From the NCBI RefSeq assembly GCF_010894435.1, contig NZ_JAAIXZ010000010.1, forward strand, positions 206,253-270,252: DNA of 64,000 nucleotides. The letters are read 5' to 3'. Positions 18,599 to 27,055 of this stretch are shown one piece after another (positions within the stretch are counted from its first letter, which is position 1; each line of letters begins with the position of its first letter). Source of the stretch: Pyxidicoccus trucidator. GTDB taxonomy: Bacteria; Myxococcota; Myxococcia; Myxococcales; Myxococcaceae. Made by a program: the position numbers and the translations under genes. Below the pieces are notes generated by a model, which did no database searches, was not told the origin of the DNA, and worked only from the letters and a program-made list of their open reading frames with translations.

Positions 18599-21088
18599 GT
18601 GCTACCTCCGGATGCTCCCTTGACACTCGAAGCTGGCACCCACATCGGCAAGTACGTCGTCCGCCGCAAGCTCGCCGAAGGCGGGATGGCGGAGATATAC
18701 CTGTGCACGGCGCGCGGCGCGGAGGGCTTCGAGAAGGAGGTCGTCATCAAGCGCGTGCGCGCCTTCCTCGCGAGCGACCCCGAGTTCGTCGGGATGTTCA
18801 TCGCCGAGGCGCGGCTGGCCTCGCGGCTCAACCACGCCAACGTGGTGCAGATCTTCGACTTCGACAAGCACGAGGACACGTACTACCTGGCCATGGAGTA
18901 CGTGCGCGGCTGCTCGCTGTGGGAGCTGCGCAAGCGCTGCAAGGAGCTGATGGAGCCGGTGCCGCCGGTGATGGTGGCGCACATCGGCGCGGAGGTGGCG
19001 CGCGGGCTCCACTACGCGCACCGGGTCAAGGTGAACGGCCAGCCGCTGGACCTGGTGCACCGGGACGTCACCCCGCACAACGTGCTGCTGTCCTTCGACG
19101 GCGCGGTGAAGCTGACCGACTTCGGCATCGCCAAGGCGGGCAACAAGCTGACGCAGCCGGGCGTGCTCAAGGGCAAGTTCGCGTACATGTCTCCCGAGCA
19201 GGCCCGCGGCGAGGCCGTGGACGCGCGCACGGACATCTTCGCCCTGGGCGTGGTGTTGTGGGAGATGCTCACCGGCGGGCGGCTGTTCGACGGGGACTCC
19301 GAGGTGGCGGTGCTGCGCGCGGTGCAGCAGAGCACCATCCCGCCTCCGGCCCGCCTCAACCCGGACGTGCCCGCGGACCTGGACGCCGCCGTGGTGCGGG
19401 CGCTGGACAGGGACCCCGCGGTCCGCTTCCAGACGGCCGGCGAGCTGGAGCGCGCCCTGGCCCAGTGCGTGCTGAAGCACGCGAAGACGGTGGACGACAC
19501 GGACCTGAGCGCCTTCATGCGGCGCCTGTTCCCCACCAGCCTCACCCAGGCCATGCCCACGGTGCAGGAGCGGACCCACGTCGAGAACGCGCCGGTGCCC
19601 CCGGGGAGTGACGCTCCCGTCGTTGCACGGCGCGAGCCCACGGCGGTGATGCCGGGGGTCTCCAGCGGGCGCGGCGTGGCGATGGCGCCGTCTCCGGACG
19701 AGGACCTCAACGCGCCCACGTTCGTGCTGCCGCGCCGGGACGAGGCCGCCGTCGAGTCGGTGCCGCTGCCGCCCATGGCCACGCCGATGATGCCGCTGCC
19801 GGCGGTGGCGTCCTCCCCGGTGCCTCGCGCCAGTGTCCTGCCGCCCCTGGCCGCGCCCATCGCCGCGGTGCGGCCGAGCCGTCCGGAGGGGACTCCCTCC
19901 GTGGCCCCGGCAGGGGTGGGGGAGGGGAGTGGCCCGGGGCCTTCGAGCGGCCGTCGGCCGAGCCAGCCCGAGGGGATGTCGTCCGTGTCCTCGGCCGGCG
20001 AGTCCGGTGGAACGAACGTTCCTTCCGGCAGCAGCCCTGCCACACCGGCCTCTCGGAGCCTGGTCCCGGCCGGCGAGTCCGGTGGAACGAACGTTCCTTC
20101 CGACACCGCATCGTCCGCCCAGCGAGGCGCGGCCCTCGCTGACGAGTCCGGCGGAACGAACATTCCTTCCGCCAACATGGGGGCGCCGTCCTCCCAGCGA
20201 GGGACGGCCTCCTCCGGGTCAGCGGGCACCGGGGCGTCGGCCGGACCGCGGGGCCCCGAGTCCGCCTCCGTCGAGCCGGCGGAGCGGTCGGAACTTTCAA
20301 AGACGGAGTCCGTCTCCGCCGGTGGCCGCGACGCTCAGGGCACAGGGAAGCCCGCAGCGGGTCGGAACCCGCTGTCGCTGGGCCTGGCCGCCGCGCTGGG
20401 CCTGGCCGTCGTCGGCGGTGGCGTGGCCGTGATGCGCGCTCGCGCGGACTCCGCCTCCACCGACACCGCGCAGGTCTCGACTCTCGAGGGGGCCGGGACG
20501 TCCCGGTCCCCGGCTCCAGGGGAGGCCGGGCCCTCGGCTCCCGTGGCGGCCCAGGCCCCCCGGCCCGCTGCTCCGACCCCGTCGGGGACCCGTGACGAGG
20601 CTCCTCCCGGTGGGGCCGGAGCCTCCGCCCCTTCGGGGACGGACACGGTCAAGGCCGGCGAGGCCACGCCTCCTCCCGCCTCGGGTAGCGCTCCGGCGGC
20701 CACCGGAAGTGCCGGAGCCGCCGTGGCCGCGAGCGGTGATGAGCCCTCCGGCTCGGACACCGCCGAGGTGGACGGCCTGAAGCGCGAGGAGGTCCTCGGC
20801 GCCGAGCCCAGGCCCGTGTCCGGGGACTCCCGGCCCGCGGCCGTGGCCGCCCAGGACGTCAAGGCCGCCGCGTCCACCGGCATGCTCCAGGTGCGGGCCT
20901 CCCCGTACGCCACGGTGTTCCTCAACGGGAAGAAGCTCGGCGAAGTCACGGGCCGCGCCTCCTACAAGCTGGCCCCGGGCACCTACAGGCTGGTCTTCCA
21001 GCACCCGTCCGGCGCCAAGCAGTTCGACGTCACCATCGCCGCCGGAACCTCCGTGACTCGCGAGTTCCGCGCGACGAAGGGGCACTGA
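18599..21088 (+). CDS. Second transmembrane Ser/Thr protein kinase with PEGA domain
   Basis: 829 residues from GTG 18599, the base after the preceding TAA, so translation is likely coupled. Kinase domain about 15-285: AEGGMAEIYL (26-35), Lys51, HRDVTPHN (154-161), DFGIAKAG (174-181). A long low-complexity Pro/Ser/Ala linker contains three copies of a nine-residue unit ESGG-T-N-V/I-PS near residues 468, 493 and 516, encoded by a palindromic DNA repeat. A membrane helix lies at about 592-613 and a single PEGA domain closes the protein (from ~761). The kinase-TM-PEGA order matches its neighbour at 16100, so the pair probably arose by duplication and then diverged in the linker. Confidence 0.9.
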   Translation: MLPPDAPLTLEAGTHIGKYVVRRKLAEGGMAEIYLCTARGAEGFEKEVVIKRVRAFLASDPEFVGMFIAEARLASRLNHANVVQIFDFDKHEDTYYLAMEYVRGCSLWELRKRCKELMEPVPPVMVAHIGAEVARGLHYAHRVKVNGQPLDLVHRDVTPHNVLLSFDGAVKLTDFGIAKAGNKLTQPGVLKGKFAYMSPEQARGEAVDARTDIFALGVVLWEMLTGGRLFDGDSEVAVLRAVQQSTIPPPARLNPDVPADLDAAVVRALDRDPAVRFQTAGELERALAQCVLKHAKTVDDTDLSAFMRRLFPTSLTQAMPTVQERTHVENAPVPPGSDAPVVARREPTAVMPGVSSGRGVAMAPSPDEDLNAPTFVLPRRDEAAVESVPLPPMATPMMPLPAVASSPVPRASVLPPLAAPIAAVRPSRPEGTPSVAPAGVGEGSGPGPSSGRRPSQPEGMSSVSSAGESGGTNVPSGSSPATPASRSLVPAGESGGTNVPSDTASSAQRGAALADESGGTNIPSANMGAPSSQRGTASSGSAGTGASAGPRGPESASVEPAERSELSKTESVSAGGRDAQGTGKPAAGRNPLSLGLAAALGLAVVGGGVAVMRARADSASTDTAQVSTLEGAGTSRSPAPGEAGPSAPVAAQAPRPAAPTPSGTRDEAPPGGAGASAPSGTDTVKAGEATPPPASGSAPAATGSAGAAVAASGDEPSGSDTAEVDGLKREEVLGAEPRPVSGDSRPAAVAAQDVKAAASTGMLQVRASPYATVFLNGKKLGEVTGRASYKLAPGTYRLVFQHPSGAKQFDVTIAAGTSVTREFRATKGH
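20007..20172 (+). repeat. Three intragenic copies of a palindromic 22-mer
   Basis: Copies at 20007-20028, 20082-20103 and 20151-20172 follow the pattern G-Y-GGAACGAAC-R-TTCCTTCC-G-S; the third has perfect outer arms GCGGAA and TTCCGC. Spacings are 75 and 69 bases, both multiples of three. They sit in frame in the linker of the kinase gene and encode GGTN(V/I)PS. Related 22-mers lie outside genes at 44275 and 44341. Confidence 0.75.
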
Positions 21089-21309
21089 CCGTCAGCCACT
21101 GAACGTTGTCGGAACGCCCCGGGCCTGAGCCCCGGCCAGGGCCCGTCCTGGCGCCGTCGGCGACGCCTGCCGCCACCCCCAAACGCCTCCCTCCACGCCC
21201 CGCCCACACGGGCTGAATCGTCCTCCGTCGATCAGCCCTGTAGCGGTCTGCCTTGACTCCGCCGATCGGCTCTGGCACTCAGTGGCCCCCATTCAGTAGC
21301 CTATATTCA

Positions 21310-21834
21310 ATGGAACCGATGGACCTGCTGGCCCCCGACGAGATTGCGCGGATCGAGCGCGAGAACGCGGGGGGGCTGCCCGCGAGCGCCATCCTGGAGA
21401 TCTTCCGGCCTCGGGGCGTGCGGCTGTCGGAGGCGACCTTCCGCAAGTACGTCCAGGCAGGGCTGCTACCGCGCAGCCGCCGCGTGGGCCGCAAGGGGAA
21501 GCACCAGGGGAGCCGGGGGCTCTATCCGGTGGAGGCGGTGCGCCGCATCAATGTCATCAAGAAGATGATGGCGGAGGGGCACACCCTGGAGGACATCAAG
21601 CGCTCCTACGTCTTCCACCGCAACCACATCGACCAGCTGGAGCGGGACCTGGCGGGTCTATTGAACGGGTTCCAGGAGGAGCTGGGGGACCGAGCCTTTG
21701 GGGGCGAACACCGGCGTTCGCTCGAGGCGGAGTTGGCAACACTGCGGCAAAGAGCGCAGGATCTGGTCCGGGATGTGGCCCGGCTGGGCAGCGCCGTCAC
21801 CGCACGCGCAGACGAAACCATCCGTTCGCAATAA
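21310..21834 (+). CDS. MerR-type HTH regulator
   Basis: 174 residues from ATG 21310 (ATG 21319 is an alternative; no good ribosome site precedes either, and TATATT at 21302-21307 could even be a -10 element giving a very short leader). The N-terminal 100 residues contain a MerR-like winged helix: SEATFRKYVQAGLLPRSR is the recognition helix and first turn, followed by GLYPVEAVRRINVIKKMM and a GHTLEDIK wing segment. The C-terminal third is a coiled coil (LEAELATLRQRAQDL) for dimerisation. No metal- or effector-binding domain follows. Forty-one bases upstream of the sigma-4-like gene at 21876, likely one transcript. Confidence 0.8.
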   Translation: MEPMDLLAPDEIARIERENAGGLPASAILEIFRPRGVRLSEATFRKYVQAGLLPRSRRVGRKGKHQGSRGLYPVEAVRRINVIKKMMAEGHTLEDIKRSYVFHRNHIDQLERDLAGLLNGFQEELGDRAFGGEHRRSLEAELATLRQRAQDLVRDVARLGSAVTARADETIRSQ

Positions 21835-21875
21835 GATGCCCGGAACCGGGTAGACTGGCCTCACGTGGAGGGGAC

Positions 21876-22367
21876 ATGTCGGAAGTGAAGCAACTGCAGG
21901 AGGAGGGCGGGGACCAGGAAACGGAGCAGGCGCAGGAGCGCCGCCGTTCCAAGACGATGTCGCGAAAGGAGATGGCGCGAGACCTGCGCCGGCGGCGTCT
22001 GACTGGTCAGGTGGACCCGGAAGAGGCGGACCTGCTGAAGCAGATGGACGACACGCGCCCGCGCACCCGAGCCGACTGCATCAACGGCCCGCGCCCGTGC
22101 ATGTTCGTCTCCTGCAAGCACAACCTCTACCTGGACGTGAATCCGGAGACGGGGTCCATCAAGCTCAACTTCCCCGACAAGGAAATCTGGGAGCTGGAGC
22201 ACACCTGCGCCCTGGACGTGGCGGAGAAGGGTGGAATCACGCTCGAGGAGGTGGGGGAAATCATGAACCTCACCCGTGAGCGCATCCGCCAGGTGGAGAC
22301 GCGCGGCCTGATGAAGCTGCGCGAGGCCACCGAGGCCGAGCCTCCTATTTCGGCCCGCAAGCCCTGA
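21876..22367 (+). CDS. Sigma-70 region-4-like DNA-binding protein with four Cys
   Basis: 163 residues with GGAGGGGAC directly before the ATG. The C-terminal segment 121-150 (ITLEEVGEIMNLTRERIRQV followed by ETRG) is a near-perfect sigma-70 region 4.2 helix-turn-helix, but regions 2 and 3 are missing, so it cannot act as a full sigma factor. The middle part carries Cys68, Cys75, Cys80 and Cys111 in a conserved-looking block (RADCINGPRPC, VSCKHNLYL, HTCALDVAE) that could bind zinc or an Fe-S cluster. It may be a regulator that recognises a -35-like element. The same architecture is, as I recall, widespread in deltaproteobacteria without an assigned role. Confidence 0.8.
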   Translation: MSEVKQLQEEGGDQETEQAQERRRSKTMSRKEMARDLRRRRLTGQVDPEEADLLKQMDDTRPRTRADCINGPRPCMFVSCKHNLYLDVNPETGSIKLNFPDKEIWELEHTCALDVAEKGGITLEEVGEIMNLTRERIRQVETRGLMKLREATEAEPPISARKP

Positions 22368-22412
22368 AAGACCCGGGGGATTTCGCCCGCTGACGGAGGG
22401 CCTAGTGTTGCG

Positions 22413-22441
22413 TTGACACCCCTGGGGGTGGTTGCTACTAC
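22413..22441 (+). promoter_or_regulatory. Probable housekeeping promoter of the purH operon
   Basis: Perfect TTGACA at 22413-22418, a 17-base spacer and TACTAC at 22436-22441, placing the transcript start some 23 bases before the purH GTG. The spacer contains the inverted repeat CACCCC-TG-GGGGTG (22417-22430), which could be an operator within the core promoter. Confidence 0.5.
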
Positions 22442-22470
22442 CGCCGCTCCCCGCACACCGAGGCCCACAC

Positions 22471-24015
22471 GTGCTGGCTCTCCTCAGCGTTTCAGACAAG
22501 CGCGGTCTGGTCCCCTTCGCCCAGGGCCTGGTTCGCCTGGGCTTCCGGTTGCTCTCCACCGGAGGCACGCTGGATGCGCTCAAGGGCGCTGGCGTGCCCG
22601 CCACCAAGGTGTCCGAGCACACGCAGAGCCCCGAAATCCTCGGTGGCCGCGTGAAGACGCTGCACCCCCGCATCCACGGCGGCATCCTCGGCCGGGTGGA
22701 CCTGGAGGGGGACCGGGCGGAGATGAAGGCGCACGGCATCGAGTCCATCTCCCTGGTCGCGGTGAATCTGTACCCCTTCCGCCAGACGGTGGCCTCGGGC
22801 GCCGCCGAGGCGGACGTCATCGAGCAGATTGATATCGGCGGGCCGGCCATGGTGCGCGCGTCCGCGAAGAACTTCCGGCACGTCGCGGTGGTGGTGGACC
22901 CGGATGACTACCCCGCGGTGCTCGCGGAGCTGGAGCAGCAGAAGGCGGTGGGCGAGGAGACGCGGCGCAAGCTGATGCGCAAGGCCTTCGCGCACACGGC
23001 GGCCTATGACGCGTCCATCTCCGCGTGGCTGTCGGGTGGCGCGGGCGAGCCCTTCCCGGGGGAGCTGTCGCTGGCGTACCAGAAGGCGCAGGACTTGAGG
23101 TACGGGGAGAACCCGCACCAGCGCGGCGCCTTCTACCGCGAGCACTCCGCGTCGGCCGAGCCCACGGTGGCCTTCGCCAAGGTGCTTCAGGGCAAGGAGC
23201 TCTCCTACAACAACATCCTGGACCTGGACGCGGCGCTGGGGCTCCTGCTGGAGTTCCCGGAGAAGCCCTGCGCGGTCATCATCAAGCACAACACCCCGTG
23301 CGGCGTGTCGGTGGATGACTCGCTGGTGAAGGCGTATCGCACGGCCCGTGCGGTGGACGAGGTGTCCGCCTTCGGCGGCATCGTCGCCCTCAACCGCGAG
23401 GTGGACGAGGCCACGGCCCAGGCCATGGCGGAGACGTTCCTGGAGGCGGTCATCGCGCCGTCCTACTCGTCCGCGGCGCAGCAGGTGCTGGCGGCGAAGA
23501 AGAACCTGCGGCTCCTGGAGGCGGGGCCCGCGCTGGCCTCGACGCAGGCCCGGCCGAGGGCCCAGCTCGACGCCCGGAGCGTGTCCGGCGGGTTGCTCCT
23601 CATGGACCGGGACGCCGTCGAGCCCGCGCTCACCTGGAAGGTGGCCTCCAAGCGGGCCCCCACGCCGGACGAGGAGCGGGCCCTGCGCTTCGCCTGGAAG
23701 GTGTGCAAGCACGTGAAGAGCAACGCCATCGTGTTCGCCTCGGGCGACCAGCTGCTGGCACAGGGCGGTGGCCAGACGAACAGGGTGGACTCGGTGCGAA
23801 TCGCGATGAAGCGGGGCGGGGAGGCGCTCAAGGGGAGCGCCGTGGCCTCGGACGCCTTCTTCCCCTTCCGGGACGGCCTGGACGAAGCGGCCCGGGCCGG
23901 GGCCTCCTGCGTCATCCACCCTGGCGGCTCGGTCCGGGATGCGGAGGTCATCGCCGCCGCGGACGAACATGGGATGGCCATGGTGCTGACGGGAGTGCGA
24001 CACTTCCGTCACTGA
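22471..24015 (+). CDS. purH: Bifunctional AICAR formyltransferase/IMP cyclohydrolase
   Basis: 514 residues from GTG 22471, the usual length for PurH and beginning at the family's normal first residues (LALLSVSDKRGL). It catalyses the last two steps of purine synthesis: formylation of AICAR, then ring closure to IMP. The N-terminal MGS-like IMP cyclohydrolase domain spans about 1-195; the transformylase domain follows with the catalytic pair Lys272-His273 in IKHNTPCG and the closing ADEHGMAMVLTGVRHFRH. First gene of a packed run with 3-base or overlapping junctions to 31866; purD is two genes downstream. Confidence 0.96.
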   Translation: MLALLSVSDKRGLVPFAQGLVRLGFRLLSTGGTLDALKGAGVPATKVSEHTQSPEILGGRVKTLHPRIHGGILGRVDLEGDRAEMKAHGIESISLVAVNLYPFRQTVASGAAEADVIEQIDIGGPAMVRASAKNFRHVAVVVDPDDYPAVLAELEQQKAVGEETRRKLMRKAFAHTAAYDASISAWLSGGAGEPFPGELSLAYQKAQDLRYGENPHQRGAFYREHSASAEPTVAFAKVLQGKELSYNNILDLDAALGLLLEFPEKPCAVIIKHNTPCGVSVDDSLVKAYRTARAVDEVSAFGGIVALNREVDEATAQAMAETFLEAVIAPSYSSAAQQVLAAKKNLRLLEAGPALASTQARPRAQLDARSVSGGLLLMDRDAVEPALTWKVASKRAPTPDEERALRFAWKVCKHVKSNAIVFASGDQLLAQGGGQTNRVDSVRIAMKRGGEALKGSAVASDAFFPFRDGLDEAARAGASCVIHPGGSVRDAEVIAAADEHGMAMVLTGVRHFRH

Positions 24016-24018
24016 ATC

Positions 24019-27000
24019 ATGCGCATCGTCTGCCAGAAATGCGCGGCTGCCTATGCGATCGATGATCGACTGATCACCGCCAAGGGCGTTCGCGCGCAGT
24101 GTCCCCGTTGCCGGCACCTGCAGCTCGTCCGGCGCGATCCCACGGCCGCGCCCGCAGCTGGCGCGCCGGCTCCCACGCCGCAGCCCGCGGCGCCTTCCAC
24201 CCCGAGCGCCGCCCCCGGTCCCCAGGCCGCGGACGACCTCTTCGGCGACTTCGGCGCGCCTCCGCCCTCGGCCGCTCCGGCGCCAGGGGCTCCCTCGCAG
24301 GGGCCTGCTCCCGCCGTGCCCCGTCCCGCGCAGGGGGCCGCCCCCGCCGGGGCGCGTCCCGCCCAGGGCGCCGCGCCGGGCTCGGACCTGTTCGGCGACT
24401 TCGGGGCGATGCCGAATCCCGCCCCGTCCCTGGCGCCGCCAGTGGACCCGTTCGCGGACGTGGGCGCTCCGGGGCAGGCCGCTCCGGCCGGTGCCCCGCC
24501 TTCGCCCGGCGGGGACCCGCTGCTCGACTTCCTCGGGCCGGCTCCCGCCGCGCCGCCGGCTCCGGTGTCGCGAATCCCCGCCTCGCCCGGCGCCGCGCCC
24601 GTTCCGGTGTCGCCTCCCGCGGCGGCCTCGGCTGCCTCCGCGCCCAGGCCCGCCACCGTCGGCTGCCGCTCCTGTGGCAAGCCGCTGACGGACTCCTTCG
24701 ACCAGGCGCTCGGCATCTGTGACGACTGCCGGGGACGTGAGCCGGCGTCGGCCGCTCCCTCCGCGACACCTCCGGCACCGGCGGCCTCCGCGCCCGTGAG
24801 CATGGACTTCCTGCCGCCGCTCACCACGCTGGAAGGGGGCGCTCCGTCCGCACCCGCTCCCGCGCTGCCTCCCGAGCCCCGCAGCGGCCCTCGTGCCGCC
24901 CCGGCCCTGGGGGCGGAGCCGAGGAGCAACAGCAGCCCGCGCATTCCCATCAGCACGGACATCATCCCAGACATGGGCCCGGAGCCGCGCAGTGGTCCTC
25001 GCGCCTCCGCGCCGTCCCTGGGGGCCGAGCCGCGCACGGGCACGCGCAACTCCACCATCTCCTCGGCGCGGTCGGGCTCCGCGGCCATCCAGGAGCCGGA
25101 CCGGTCCGGTGGGCGTGGGCGCGGCCTGCTCATGGGCGCGCTGGCATTGCTGCTCATCGGCGTGGGCGTCGGAGGGTACTTCCTCTACGCGCGCCACCAG
25201 GAGGAGGCGCGCCGCAACGCGAAGCCAGCGGCCCCGCCGCCCATCCCGGAAGCGGTGCAGGCCTCGCTGTCGCGCTGGAAGCTGAAGTACCTGGATGAGC
25301 TCACCGGCACCAGCGCGGAGCGGCTCGCGGAGGGGCAGCAGCAGCTCGCCCGCGACGAGCGCTTCGCGTACGGCGAGGCGGAGGAGTCCTTCCAGCAGGC
25401 CCTGCTGCTGGACCCGCAGAGCGATGCGGCCATCGCCGGCTACGTGCAGGCGCTGGCGCTGGGCCGGAGCGCCGGCATGGACGACGCTTCCTTCCAGGAG
25501 GCCCGCGCGCTGGTCGAGGCCGCGGAGTCGCGCTCCGGCCGTACGGCGCCGCTGCTGCTGGCGCACGCCAACCTGCTGCTGACGCGCTCGCGGCAGCCGG
25601 AGCAGGTCGAGCAGGCGCGCAAGCTGGCCGAGGAGCTGCTGGCCCTTCCCGATGTGCCGGATGCGCAGAAGGCCGAGGCGTACCTGGTGCTGGGGCGTGC
25701 CTACCTGTCCTCGTCCCGGGAGCTGGCGCGCTCGCACTTCGACACCGCGCAGAAGCTCGCCCCGGGCCTCAAGCGCGTGGCGTACTTCCGTGCGCTGGCC
25801 TACGAGGCGGCCGGTGAGTACACGCTCGCGCTGGAGATGCTGCGCAAGCGCCTGGCGGCGAACCCGCAGGACTGGGACAGCCTGGCCGTCACCTCGCGCA
25901 TCTACCAGGAGGTAGGGGAGCCCGCCGAGGCGCGGCGGCTGTACGAGGCGCGCGTGAAGGCGGAGCCTGGCGAGCTGCGCGCGCTGCTGCCGCTGGCCAT
26001 GCTGCGCTACCAGTCCGAGGGCAACCCCACCGCCGCGGTGCGCGAGCTGCGCGCGCTGCTGAAGAACCGCTCCCGCTACCCGAAGCCCGAGGTGGCGGAC
26101 GTGCTGGTGCACCTGGCCGCGGCGGAGCGCTCCACCGGCAACGCGGAGGCGGCGGCGAAGGCGGCCGAGGAGGCCCTGACGCTGGTGAAGGGACTGCCCG
26201 AGGCGCACCTCCAGGTCTTCCTGGTGGCGCTGGGCCGCCGGGATGCCGCGAGGGCGCGAGAGCACTTCACGGGCTTCGGGGGCCGCCTGGAGGACGCCGC
26301 GCTGGAGAAGGTGCTCGAGGGGCGCCTGCTGTTGCTGGAGAAGAAGCCCGTGGAGGCGCTGGAGCGCTTCCAGGAGGCGGTGCGGCTGGACGGGCGGAGG
26401 CTGGACGCGCAGCTGCTGGCGGGCGTGGCCGCCGCGAGCGCGAAGCGGCGGGACGATGCGTTCCGCGCGCTGAACCCGGCGCTCCAGTCGGACCCGCTGC
26501 GGCTGGAGCCCCGGCCGCTGGTGACGCGCTTCTGGATGCGTCCGGGCGAGACGGTGGAGGGCGTGGAGGGCGCCATCCTCGCGCTGGCCACGGGGCCCGA
26601 GGACCCGTCACCGCTGCTCTATGAAGGACTGCTGCTCTTCCACCAGGGCAACCTCGACGCGGCCGACCGGAACTTCCGCGACGTGCTGGAGGTGGACGCG
26701 AACAACGCGGGCGCCCTGGCGTACCGCTCGCTCATCGCGCTGAAGCGGAACAACGTGACTGAGGCGAAGAGTCTGGGCGCGAGGGCGGTGGCGGGGGGGC
26801 GGCAGATGCCCATCGGCCACCTCGCGCTGGGACTGGCGCTGGCGGAGGGCCGGCAGGTGGAGCCCGCCAAGCGCTCGCTGCGGGACGCGCTGGCGCTGGC
26901 GCCCGGGCTGCTGTCGGCGCAGGCGCGGCTGGCGGAGCTGGAGGCGCCGCAGCGCAAGGAGCTGGCGCGAGACACCCTGGTGAAGGTGGTGGGGTTGGAC

Positions 27001-27048
27001 CCGGCGTACCTCCCCGCCAAGCGGATGCTCTACCAGTTGGAACGGTGA
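24019..27048 (+). CDS. MJ0042-type zinc-ribbon, transmembrane TPR protein
   Basis: 1009 residues. Residues 1-35 are an MJ0042 zinc ribbon (Cys5, Cys8, Cys28, Cys31). A long Pro/Ala-rich linker with repeated LFGDFGA motifs leads to a second four-Cys ribbon (Cys216, Cys219, then C-x2-C near 234-237). After more low complexity one membrane helix lies at about 370-391, then TPR-type helical repeats fill 400-1009 (typical units: AYLVLGRAYLSSSRELARSH, AYRSLIALKRNNVTEAKSLG). This gives a cytoplasmic ribbon part and a periplasmic TPR part. Such proteins in myxobacteria often belong to motility or envelope machines; here it lies between purH and purD and before lptFG, so a role in envelope assembly is possible. 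Confidence 0.8.
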   Translation: MRIVCQKCAAAYAIDDRLITAKGVRAQCPRCRHLQLVRRDPTAAPAAGAPAPTPQPAAPSTPSAAPGPQAADDLFGDFGAPPPSAAPAPGAPSQGPAPAVPRPAQGAAPAGARPAQGAAPGSDLFGDFGAMPNPAPSLAPPVDPFADVGAPGQAAPAGAPPSPGGDPLLDFLGPAPAAPPAPVSRIPASPGAAPVPVSPPAAASAASAPRPATVGCRSCGKPLTDSFDQALGICDDCRGREPASAAPSATPPAPAASAPVSMDFLPPLTTLEGGAPSAPAPALPPEPRSGPRAAPALGAEPRSNSSPRIPISTDIIPDMGPEPRSGPRASAPSLGAEPRTGTRNSTISSARSGSAAIQEPDRSGGRGRGLLMGALALLLIGVGVGGYFLYARHQEEARRNAKPAAPPPIPEAVQASLSRWKLKYLDELTGTSAERLAEGQQQLARDERFAYGEAEESFQQALLLDPQSDAAIAGYVQALALGRSAGMDDASFQEARALVEAAESRSGRTAPLLLAHANLLLTRSRQPEQVEQARKLAEELLALPDVPDAQKAEAYLVLGRAYLSSSRELARSHFDTAQKLAPGLKRVAYFRALAYEAAGEYTLALEMLRKRLAANPQDWDSLAVTSRIYQEVGEPAEARRLYEARVKAEPGELRALLPLAMLRYQSEGNPTAAVRELRALLKNRSRYPKPEVADVLVHLAAAERSTGNAEAAAKAAEEALTLVKGLPEAHLQVFLVALGRRDAARAREHFTGFGGRLEDAALEKVLEGRLLLLEKKPVEALERFQEAVRLDGRRLDAQLLAGVAAASAKRRDDAFRALNPALQSDPLRLEPRPLVTRFWMRPGETVEGVEGAILALATGPEDPSPLLYEGLLLFHQGNLDAADRNFRDVLEVDANNAGALAYRSLIALKRNNVTEAKSLGARAVAGGRQMPIGHLALGLALAEGRQVEPAKRSLRDALALAPGLLSAQARLAELEAPQRKELARDTLVKVVGLDPAYLPAKRMLYQLER

Positions 27049-27055
27049 GGTGGAT

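Noticed and set aside
21273..21290. TGGCAC as a possible sigma-54 -24 element before the MerR-type gene
   Set aside because: No TTGCA/T at the required spacing downstream.
22492..26265. 1257-codon minus-strand open frame opposite purH and the TPR gene
   Set aside because: It lies opposite a certain PurH and shows only Arg/Leu/Gly-rich shadow composition.
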